Assembly (NCBI GenBank): GCA_030533445.1
Contig: CM060064.1
Span: 400,416-464,415 of the forward strand
Origin: Cyprinodon diabolis
Lineage: Eukaryota > Chordata > Actinopteri > Cyprinodontiformes > Cyprinodontidae
DNA: 64,000 bases
Reading direction: 5' to 3'
The notes under the pieces were generated by a model. That model saw only the letters and a list, made by a program, of their open reading frames with translations, did not search any database and was not told the origin of the DNA. Below are positions 43,501 to 55,500 of this stretch, in pieces. Positions within the stretch are counted from its first letter, which is position 1. Each line of letters starts with the position of its first letter. The translations under genes and the position numbers were made by a program.

Positions 43501-46500
43501 CTGTCATGCAGGGTGGTTTATATCTGTGGTGATTAAACTCTGTCATGCAGGGTGGTTTATATCTGTGGTGACTAAACTCTGTCATGCAGGGTGGTTTATA
43601 TCTGTGGTGATTAAACTCTGTCATGCAGGGTGGTTTATATCTGTGGTGACTAAACTCTGTCATGCAGGGTGGTTTATATCTGTGGTGACTAAACTCTGTC
43701 ATGCAGGGTGGTTTATATCTGTGGTGATTAAACTCTGTCATGCAGGGTGGTTTATATCTGTGGTGACTAAACTCTGTCATGCAGGGTGGTTTATATCTGT
43801 GGTGACTAAACTCTGTCATGCACGGTGGTTTATATCTATAGCTGCGGCTTTGTGTTTAGCATCAGTGTGAATGTTGTGCAAAATGATATCCTGCAGATAG
43901 TGAATAAATTATTATCTAGAACTGGAGTTATAGTTAATTATTTAACTACTATATTCAAAAATGAAGGTGAAATCAATTTAGTGTTTATATTGTTTTATTG
44001 TAGCTCTAATGTGCTCATCTACCAGGCTTTATGCCTTTCACCTGTGGATGGTTCCTGTTAAAATCCAGGTATCCACCAATTTAGTGACCCAGGCTAGGTT
44101 AATAGCAGAGCTATTAAGTATCAATCAAAGACTATTTATCTCTGTTTATTCACACTGTTACCAGAAGGGGGTGGATCTGGCCTGAGTGATAAACCACCCG
44201 TATATGAATCACAAACAACTGCAAGGTAAACAATGACGTCTTTATTCTAATAATTCAGGATTACAGAAATTTAACGTCTAAGCAAACACACTGTTAGAAA
44301 ATAAACGCGAGGTAGGCTAAGTGATTCGTTTTGAAAGAAAAAGAATAAAACCCAAAGAGTCAGTTTAACTGGCTGCTGAGATTGTCGAAGATAGGCCAGA
44401 TGTTAAAACATTCAGTAATGTCCGTTAAAATAGCAGCAGGTATGATGAGAACCACAGTGCAATTAAAACAACATGAATACATTCAGCTTAAATGATAAAG
44501 GGTTAAAATGCCTTAACAGCAGCAGCAGAAGTTTGTTTAGCAAAGCGGCAGCACCAGGGCTGTGTGTGTAGGGGGGGGGGGCAGCAGGGTTGTGTGTGTG
44601 AGACCCCCCTTTTCAAATGATGAAAGGGGGGAAGCTTGTAACAATGCGTCCTCAACCACATGACCACACGCGGTTAAATGTGAGCAAATTCTCTATAAAC
44701 TAACCTTAAAGCAGAAAAAGAAGGAAAGCAGGATCACTTGCAGCTTTTCACAGGACACTTATTTCAACCATTAAACCAGAGTTCTTATAACCGGCACAGA
44801 TTAAACATCAGCGTTAATTCAAGTTTCTCCCATCTACCTGTCTGTCGCAGGAGGTCCGTCTCACCAGGGGGTCCGTTGGCTATCAAAGCAGAAGCGTCCT
44901 CCTGCAGATAGGCCGTGATTTCTGTAGCGAGGTCCTCACTAAAGCGGGAAAATCCACACAGCGTTCAGCTTCGGAGATTCCCGTCTCACCCAGTTCACCT
45001 CAGCGGGCGCTATGCACGATGGGACACTGCGATCCGTGACTTTTGATGCAGGAAAACGAAAGCTACTTCCAGCTAGCTTTCTTTAGCATTTCACGTGAAA
45101 GGGCATCTCCCTGCAGGTGTTAAAACCCAGGGCACAGAGAGAGATTGATCTCACGCTCTGGGTTTTAAACGCTGAATGACGTAGGGGTATTTTCTGCTGG
45201 GGTCCAGGCGTTCTCGTCAGCTGATTGGTTGATTTGAAATGGTTTCTCAAATTGATTTGGCTCCATTGTGGCAATATAGCCTAACACCTGGAACCAAACT
45301 CTCAAAACTGTGCTATGGATGCTTGGACATGCTTTTGAGAAAGAAAGTGTGTTTATTAGCAGGTGTGGGCGGCCCCAGACTCACCCTACAGGGGCCCAGA
45401 TATCCAGAGCGACCACAGATCATTGGGACACAAGCAGCGCGGACACAGGGATGTCTGCATCCACTAAAGAAGGGCAGATGAGAGCCAGACCCCTTAGGGG
45501 TCAAATCCAAATGGGGCCCAATCCCTGAGGCCACAGTGCCGAGGTGCTATGGGGCCATGGCAGCAAGCCCATGGGCTCTGCCAGCAGCCAGTCACAGTCA
45601 ACAGGGCCCCGGATGACAACCCAGCGGGTCCAAGGCCCCTGATTGCACCATCTCCCAGTTGAGATCCCACAGGGCCAGGAGGCCTAGGCCCGGCCCCCAC
45701 CAGGAATTAGACATCCCCCACTGGACCACCAAAATCTACATCTGGAGAACCTCACTGCACCAGCAGACAGGGGCTCCCCTCACTGGCGGGGAGCATAAAA
45801 GTGGGAGGCCCTGCTCATGGTTGGCCCTAGGGTGTTCCAGTGGGTGGGAGTGGCACCAGGCACTCAACCTGACAACTAGACAAAAACATTTTCACATTCA
45901 TCAAGATCAAGATCCCCAGCCCTGATATAACAGGGCCCACAGATATAACCTCACCCTAACCCATGGCTAATCTGTGGCTAACTCATGGCTAACCCATGGC
46001 TAACCCATGGCTAATCTGTGGCTAACTCATGGCTAACCCATGGCTAACCCATGGCTAACCCATGGCTAATCTGTGGCTAACTCATGGCTAACCCATGGCT
46101 AACCCATGGCTAATCTGTGGCTAACTCATGGCTAACCCATGGCTAACCCATGGGTAATCTGTGGCTAACCCATGGCTAACCCATGGCTAATCTGTGGCTA
46201 ACTCATGGCTAACCCATGGCTAACCCATGGCTAATCTGTGGCTAACTCATGGCTAACCCATGGCTAACCCATGGCTAACCCATGGCTAATCTGTGGCTAA
46301 CTCATGGCTAACCCATGGCTAACCCATGGCTAATCTGTGGCTAACCCATGGCTAACCCATGGCTAAGTGGACGATGTTCCACCTAACATGCACACATGTT
46401 TAAGTATTCTGAAACACCTCAGAAGGTTCTTCCAGATGGACCTTGTTGGTTTTGGTTCCTGCAGGATGTGGTTGACCTGAGGCCACCAGAATAACCCCCC

Positions 46501-49500
46501 TCCTTTGTCTCTCCTTCCCTCAGCACGCTCCGGGGTCCAGTACATACCAACCTCTGGCTCCTGCAGGAACCGCTGCTTTGAGCTGCTGGAGGCGGAGCCC
46601 CCAAACTGTCGCTGTGACAACCTGTGCAGGACATACAACAGCTGCTGCTCCGACTTCAGCACCCTCTGCCTGCGGACAGGTACTGTATCTGAACATGGCA
46701 GCCCGACCCCACTCCTGGGTCCTAGTGTCCGTTAGGATGCGTCTAACAGCTGCTAGAGGTTCTCTCTCTATGGATCAACAGAAAGAAGAGTCGAAGGCTG
46801 GGATTTGAACCTAGAACCCTCTGGCTGCATGACTTTAAACTGACTGGGAAACAGACTGGGAGGGTGGGCTCACTGAAACCATTAAAACCAGTTAGCGTCC
46901 GGGAACTAGTTTCTTCTGCAGCTATTTGAAAACTGGAGGATCATTAGTGATGGTTCAGATCTTTGACCCGACTTAAACATCCGACCCGCTTCTGATGGTC
47001 TGTAGACGGAGGAAAACCAGTCTGCTGCTCCAGCCCTCTAGCTGAGCTGAAACTGGTTTCCATCTCTGCTGTGTCTCCCGCCACTCCCAGTCTGGTGGTC
47101 TCTCTCTCTCTCTCTCCCAGCCTGGTGGTCTCTCTCTCTCTCAGCCTGGTGGTCTTTGGCTCACCACTAGTTTGGCTGCTATTGTTCTACATGATGTCAT
47201 TTCCCTTCAGATCGAAGCTCTGCTTAAAGGGAGCCTCTTCAAACCCAATAGACCCTGAGCCAGACCCCTGCCATCCGCTCTAATCTGTCAGATTTCAGAG
47301 AGCTCAGAGGTGACATGTTGTGGTTTACTGTTCCTCCTCGATGCAGAGGGTGGCTATGAGTGCAGCAAGGATCGATGTGGCGAGACCCGAAACGAGCAGC
47401 ACGCCTGCCACTGCTCCGATGACTGCCTTGCCAGAGGAGACTGCTGCACCAACTACAAGAAACTCTGCAGAGGTTTGTATCTTCCAACGTCTCCTTTTTG
47501 TGCGCCGACCCCCCAACAGCTTCCTGCTGGTTTCATTAACGTCTGTTTGCTGTAGAAAGAAATGAAAACTTTAGTGACTAAACATCCACCCAAACCCTCA
47601 GTAGAAACAGCCCCATCTAGTGGCCACAAGTCTCAGGTAGGTTGGTCTTGACAATGAGACTAGTAGGAGGTGTCAAAGGATGACAGGTTTCCATTTTGCA
47701 AGAATCATATGACCTGGCGGAGGATGGGGGCTGGACCAGCAGAGGATGATGGCTGCTCTGATCACACAGAGTCCAATCAGGTCATCTAAACTCCAGGCTT
47801 AGCGATAACTAAAGGCAGGAGGTTTTAATGAGCCACTGTGCTTGTTATGACAGTCTGACTGGAGGCTGGTGGTGCTAACAGGTTCAATGAGCGAGTGGAG
47901 GAAGTCCTCTGGGCAGGTGAAGCTGATTCTTCACTGTTCATTGGTTCCATCTATGTTCAACAGTTTGGTTTGTGATGTTAAGTAGAAGTAAAGACTGGAC
48001 TTCTGAACTTTTTTAACATGTGGCTCATTTTAATGGAAGTGGGTGACAGTAAAGGGGGGATGAGCGGAGAAACATGCAGGTTGGATTGGAACCCGGGTCT
48101 GTAGGCCTTCGTACATGGGTCGTGCGTGCTAACCACTGCACTACCGAAGCACAACTTCTTCAGCAGCTCCAGGCTTTGTTCCTTTTTTGCAGGTGGAGCA
48201 AAGATGGCCGCCTTCTGCTTGGTGTTTGACAGACAGTGGTTGGGAAAGTTCTCGGCTTCTGTGTAGAACCACCACTGGTGATCATGATTTAGATAATGAA
48301 AATGTTTTTCCCACCTTCATTTCCCTTCAGGAGAAACTCCATGGCTGCAGGATGACTGCGAGGAAATCAAGGCCCCTGAGTGTCCTGCCGGGTATGTTTT
48401 AATCTCTGACGTGTTAAACATGAAGTCAGATTAAAGGTGACTGATGACTTTCACTGCGTGTGCAGGTTTGTGCGTCCACCGCTCATCATCTTATCGGTGG
48501 ATGGCTTTAGAGCTTCCTACGTGAAGAGAGGGAACGCTGTCATGCCCAACATTGAAAAACTCCGTAAGCTTTTTTTATTCTCTTTATTCTGTATCTTCTA
48601 AATTAAACAAAGCGCTAAGACTTAAAAAATGCATGAAGCCAGCATGACCCCCTCCCTCTGAGCTGAACGAGTCCTCCTGAATGAATCAGCAAGTCCAAGT
48701 CCAGACCTTAAGGTCTTCCTCAGGTCCCTGTGGGAATCTCAAGAATGAAGTAAATGCTTGAAATATCCCAAACCTTTTCCCTTAGAGCTCCATGGAGAGA
48801 ACAGACCTGACACTAGCACTAACCCCGCCCACCACACACACACTACCACCTATTTGTACCATTTGCTCCAGAGTAATTAAATTTCTGATAAAACATTGAA
48901 CCATGTTCCCATCCTTCCTCCAGCTTCCTGTTGGGTTTTTAGCCCGACCCAAAGCTGATAGTTTGAGGGACCTTCAGACAGAACTGGATTCGCTCCGTTA
49001 TTCTTAATGTCTGACGGTTTATTGCTCTGGAAGGCCAAGTGAAATAATGTGTCATTGTTTAGGAACCTGTGGGACCCATGCCCCCTACATGAGGCCTGTT
49101 TATCCCACTAAAACCTTCCCCAACCTCTACTCAATAGCAACTGTAAGTATGGATTCACTTTGTCTCTAGTCTATTGATCTATAGTTTCCATGGTGATATA
49201 AAACAGAGTGAGCATGACTCACCGATATTCCAGGGTCTGTATCCAGAGTCTCATGGCATCGTTGGGAACTCCATGTATGATCCAATATTTGATGCAACAT
49301 TTAACCTGAGGAGCAAAGAGAAACTGAACCATCGCTGGTGGGGAGGACAGCCGGTAAGTCTCTGCAGAGCTGCAATGGTTTTCTTTAGTTCCACTAACAC
49401 TTCAATGCTAAAATAAGGTCCATGAAGACAGAGTTTTTGATCCTAGATGGTGCCCAGTGGTCGCTATGGAAACCCTTTACTGGGCTCTGCTCTGTTCTGA

Positions 49501-52500
49501 TAACTGGACCTGACACTAAAATCAGAGAGGAACAGTATGGCTGTCTCCGAACGTCCGCCCCGACTCCTAGATCCCTCCATCGCTATATAGAGCGGGGTCC
49601 GCCCTAACCCCTAGATCCCTCCATAGCTATATAGAGCGGGGTCCGCCCTGACCCCCTAGATCCCTCCATAGCTATATAGAGCGGGGTCCGCCCCGACCCC
49701 TAGATCCCTCCATAGCTATATAGAGCGGGGTCCGCCCTGACCCCCTAGATCCCTCCATAGCTATATAGAGCGGGGTCCGCCCCGACCCCTAGATCCCTCC
49801 ATAGCTATATAGAGTGGGGTCCGCCCTGACCCCCTAGATCCCTCCATAGCTATATAGAGCGGGGTCCGCCCTGACCCCTAGATCCCTCCATAGCTATATA
49901 GAGCGGGGTCCGCCCTGACCCCCTAGATCCCTCCATAGCTATATAGAGCGGGGTCCGCCCCGACTCCTAGATCCCTCCATAGCTATATAGAGCGGGGTCC
50001 GCCCTGACCCCCTAGATCCCTCCATAGCTATATAGAGCGGGGTCCGCCCTGACCCCTAGATCCCTCCATAGCTATATAGAGCGGGGTCCGCCCTGACCCC
50101 CTAGATCCCTCCATAGCTATATAGAACGGGGTCCGCCCCGACTCCTAGATCCCTCCATCGCTTTAAAGAGCGGGGTCCGCCCTGACCCCCTAGATCCCTC
50201 CATAGCTATATAGAGCGGGGTCCGCCCTGACCCCTAGATCCCTCCATAGCTATATAGAGCGGGGTCCGCCCTGACCCCCTAGATCCCTCCATAGCTATAT
50301 AGAGCGGGGTCCGCCCCGACTCCTAGATCCCTCCATCGCTATATAGAGCGGGGTCCGCCCTGACCCCCTAGATCCCTCCATAGCTATATAGAGCGGGGTC
50401 CGCCCCGACTCCTAGATCCCTCCATCGCTATATAGAGCGGGGTCCGCCCTGAACCCCTAGATCCCTCCATAGCTATATAGAGCGGGGTCCGCCCCGACTC
50501 CTAGATCCCTCCATCGCTTTAAAGAGCGGGGTCCGCCCTGACCCCTAGATCCCTCCATCGCTTTAAAGAGCGGGGTCCGCCCTGACCCCTAGATCCCTCC
50601 ATTGCTATAAAGAGCGGGGTCCGCACTGACCCCTAGATCCCTCCATTGCTATAAAGAGCGGGGTCCGCCCTGACCCCCTAGATCCCTCCATAGCTATATA
50701 GAGCGGGGTCCGCCCCGACTCCTAGATCCCTCCATCGCTTTAAAGAGCGGGGTCCGCCCTGACCCCTAGATCCCTCCATTGCTATAAAGAGCGGGGTCCG
50801 CCCTGACCCCTAGACCCCTCCATTGCTATATAGAGCGGGGTCCGCCCTGACCCCTAGATCCCTCCATCGCTATATAGAGCGGGGTCTGCCCTGACCCCTA
50901 GATCCCTCCATAGCTATATAGAGCGGAGTCCGCCCTAACCCCTAGATCCCTCCATCGCTATATAGAGCGGGGTCTGCCCTAACCCCTAGACCCCTCCATA
51001 GCTATAAACAGCGGGGTCCGCCCTGACCCCTAGATCCCTCCATAGCTTTAAAGAGCGGGGTCCGCCCTGACCCCTAGACCCCTCCATCGCTATATAGAGC
51101 GGGGTCTGCCCTGACCCCTAGATCCCTCCATAGCTATATAGAGCGGGGTCTGCCCTGACCCCTAGACCCCTCCATCGCTATATAGAGCGGGGTCTGCCCT
51201 GACCCCTAGATCCCTCCATAGCTTTAAAGAGCGGGGTCCGCCCTGACCCCTAGACCCCTCCATCGCTATATAGAGCGGGGTCTGCCCTGACCCCTAGATC
51301 CCTCCATTGCTATAAAGAGCGGGGTCCGCCCTGACCCCTAGACCCCTCCATTGCTATATAGAGCGGGGTCCGCCCTGACCCCTAGATCCCTCCATCGCTA
51401 TATAGAGCGGGGTCTGCCCTGACCCCTAGATCCCTCCATAGCTATATAGAGCGGAGTCCGCCCTAACCCCTAGATCCCTCCATCGCTATATAGAGCGGGG
51501 TCTGCCCTAACCCCTAGACCCCTCCATAGCTATAAACAGCGGGGTCCGCCCTGACCCCTAGATCCCTCCATCGCTTTAAAGAGCGGGGTCCAACCTGACC
51601 CCTAGATCCCTCCATTGCTATAAAGAGCGGGGTCCGCACTGACCCCTAGATCCCTCCATTGCTATAAAGAGCGGGGTCCGCCCTGACCCCCTAGATCCCT
51701 CCATAGCTATATAGAGCGGGGTCCGCCCCGACTCCTAGATCCCTCCATCGCTTTAAAGAGCGGGGTCCGCCCTGACCCCTAGATCCCTCCATTGCTATAA
51801 AGAGCGGGGTCCGCCCTGACCCCTAGACCCCTCCATTGCTATATAGAGCGGGGTCCGCCCTGACCCCTAGATCCCTCCATCGCTATATAGAGCGGGGTCT
51901 GCCCTGACCCCTAGATCCCTCCATTGCTATAAAGAGCGGGGTCCGCCCTGACCCCTAGATCCCTCCATCGCTATATAGAGCGGGGTCTGCCCTAACCCCT
52001 AGACCCCTCCATAGCTATAAACAGCGGGGTCCGCCCTGACCCCTAGATCCCTCCATAGCTATATAGAGCGGGGTCCGCCCTAACCCCTAGATCCCTCCAT
52101 TGCTATAAAGAGCGGGGTCCGCCCCAGCCCCTAGATCCCTCCGTCGCTATATAGAGTGGGGTCCGCCCTAAACCCCTAGATCCCTCCGTCGCTATATAGA
52201 GCGGCGTCCGCCCTAAACCCCTAGATCCCTCCGCCGCTATATAGAGCGGGGTCCGCCCCAGCCCCTAGATCCCTCCGTCGCTATATAGAGCGGGGTCCGC
52301 CCCAGCCCCTAGATCCCTCCGTCGCTATATAGAGCGGGGTCCGCCCTAAACCCCTAGATCCCTCCGCCGCTATATAGAGCAGGGTCCTCCCCAGCCCCTA
52401 GATCCCTCCGTCTCTATATAGAGCGGGGTCCGCCCTAAACCCCTAGATCCCTCAGTCGCTATATAGAGCGGGGTCCGCCCTAAACCCTTAGATCCCTCCG

Positions 52501-55500
52501 TCACTATATAGAGCGGGGTCCGCCCCAACCCCTAGATCCCTCTGTCGCTATATAAAGCGGGGTCCGCCCCAACCCCTAGATCCCTCCATCGCTTTATAGA
52601 GCGGGGTCCGCCCCAACCCCTAGATCCCTCCATAGCTATATAGAGCGGGGTCCGCCCTAACCCCTAGATCCCTCCATAGCTATATAGAGCGGGGTCCACC
52701 CTAACCCCTAGATCCCTCCATAGCTATATAGAGCGGGATCTGCCCTAACCCCTAGATCCCTCCATCGCTATATAGAGCGGGGTCCGCCCTAACCCCTAGA
52801 TCCCTCCATAGCTATATAGAGCGGGGTCCGCCCTAACCCCTAGATCCCTCCATAGCTATATAGAGCGGGGTCCGCCCTAACCCCTAGATCCCTCCATCGC
52901 TATTTAGAGCGGGGTCCGCCCCAACCCCTAGATCCCTCCATAGCTATATAGAGCGGGGTCCGCCCCAACCCCTAGATCCCTCCATCGCTTTATAGAGCGG
53001 GGTCCGCCCCAGCCCCTAGATCCCTCCGTCGCTATTTAGAGCGGGGTCCGCCCCAAACCCTAGATCCCTCCATAGCTATATAGAGTGGGGTCCGCCCCAA
53101 CCCCTAGATCCCTCCATCGCTTTATAGAGCAGGGTCCACCCCAACCCCTAGATCCCTCCATCGCTTTATAGAGCGGGGTCCGCCCCAACACCTAGATCAC
53201 TCCATCGCTATATAGAGCGGGGTCCGCCCTAACCCCTAGATCCCTCCATACCTATATAGAGCGGGGTCCGCCCCAACCCCTAGATCCCTCCATCGCTTTA
53301 TAGAGCGGGGTCCACCCCAACCCCTAGATCCCTCCATCGCTTTATAGAGCGGGGTCCGCCCCAACACCTAGATCACTCCATCGCTATATAGAGCGGGGTC
53401 CGCCCTAACCCCTAGATCCCTCCATACCTATATAGAGCGGGGTCCGCCCCAACCCCTAGATCCCTCCATCGCTATATAGAGCGGGGTCCGCCCTAACCCC
53501 TAGATCCCTCCATACCTATATAGAGCGGGGTCCGCCCCAACCCCTAGATCCCTCCGTCGCTATATAGAGCGGGGTCCGCCCTAAACCCCTAGATCCCTCT
53601 GTCGCTATATAGAGCGGGGTCCGCCCCAACCCCTAGATCCCTCCGCCGCTATTTAGAGCGGGGTCCGCCCCAACCCCTAGATCCCTCCGTCGCTATATAG
53701 AGCGGGGTCCGCCCCAGCCCCTAGATCCCTCCGTCGCTATATAGAACGGGGTCCGCCCTAAACCCCTAGATCCCTCCGTTGCTATATAGAGCGGGGTCCG
53801 CCCTAAACCCCTAGATCCCTCCGTCACTATATAGAGCGGGGTCCGCCCCAACCCCTAGATCCCTCTGTCGCTATATAAAGCGGGGTCCGCCCCAACCCCT
53901 AGATTCCTCCATCGCTTTATAGAGCGGGGTCCGCCCCAACCCCTAGATCCCTCCATAGCTATATAGAGCGGGGTCCGCCCTAACCCCTAGATCCCTCCAT
54001 AGCTATATAGAGCGGGATCCGCCCTAACCCCTAGATCCCTCCATCGCTATATAGAGCGGGGTCCGCCCTAACCCCTAGATCCCTCCATAGCTATATAGAG
54101 CGGGGTCCGCCCTAACCTCTAGTTCCCTCCATAGCTATATAGAGCGGGGTCCGCCCTAACCCCTAGATCCCTCCATCGCTTTATAGAGCGGGGTCCGCCC
54201 CAACCCCTAGATCCCTCCATAGCTATATAGAGCGGAGTCCGCCCTAACCCCTAGATCCCTCCATCGCTATATAGAGCGGGTTCCGCCCTAAACCCCTAGA
54301 TCCCTCCATCGCTATATAGAGCGGGTTCCGCCCTAAACCCCTAGATCCCTCCATCGCTATATAGAGCAGGGTCCGCCCTAACCCCTAGATCCCTCCATCG
54401 CTTTATAGAGCGGGGTCCGCCCCAACCCCTAGATCCCTCCATAGCTATATAGAGCGGAGTCCGCCCTAACCCCTAGATCCCTCCATACCTATATAGAGCG
54501 GGGTCCGCCCCAACCCCTAGATCCCTCCATAGCTATATAGAGCGGGTTCCGCCCTAAACCCCTAGATCCCTCCATCGCTATATAGAGCAGGGTCCGCCCT
54601 AACCCCTAGATCCCTCCGTCGCTATATAGAGCGGGGTCCACCCTAAACCCCTAGATCCCTCCGCCGCTATATAGAGCGGGGTCCGCCCCAACCCCAAGAT
54701 CCCTCCGTCGCTATATAGAGCGGGGTCCGCCCCAGCCCCTAGATCCCTCCGTCGCTATATAGAGCGGGGTCCGCCCTAAACCCCTAGATCCCTCCGTCGC
54801 TATATAGAGCGGGGTCCTCCCCAACCCCTAGATCCCTCCGTCGCTATATAGAGCGGGGTGCGCCCCAACCCCTAGATCCCTCCGTCGCTATATAGAGCGG
54901 GGTCCGCCCAACCCCTAGATCCCTCCGTCGCTATATAGAGCGGGGTCCGCCCCAACCCCTAGATCCCTCTGTCTCTATTTAGAGCGGGGTCCGCCCTAAA
55001 CCCCTAGATCCCTCCGTCGCTATATAGAGCGGGGTCCGCCCTAAACCCCTAGATCCCTCTGTCGCTATATAGAGCGGGGTCCGCCCCAACCCCTAGATCC
55101 CTCCATCGCTATTTAGAGCGGGGTCCGTCCCAACCGCTAGATCCCTCTGTCGCTATATAGAAAGGGATGCCATGTTGCATCTGGCAGATTTGCCAGATGC
55201 AACATGGCAGATGCTCTGACTCATCCTCAGCAGAGGCATACCCACCTAACGAGACGTCTGATGTGATGTCTGTGGCTGTTGATGAGTTTCACCCAGAAAA
55301 ACATTGATGAAAACATCCTTCTTTTCCATGATGGTCAGAGGAAATTAAACAATCTGGTGACTTTGTTAACCGATTATTGATTTTATGGGATGTTTATCAG
55401 TGAACACGATCATGCTAAAGATCTAGCAGAAATATGGCTTCCCTCAGATATAAGCTCCTCTCCATGCACCTTGATCTGGTTTTTTTTCCTCTTCAGATCT

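Noticed and set aside
44056..45285. Full LTR with TGTTA...TAACA ends
   Set aside because: The flanking five bases (GTTCC and CCTGG) do not match, so no target duplication supports these ends.
55169..55208. Helitron 3' terminal hairpin
   Set aside because: The stem is far longer than typical and is not followed by CTRR-T. No TC start was found at the other boundary.
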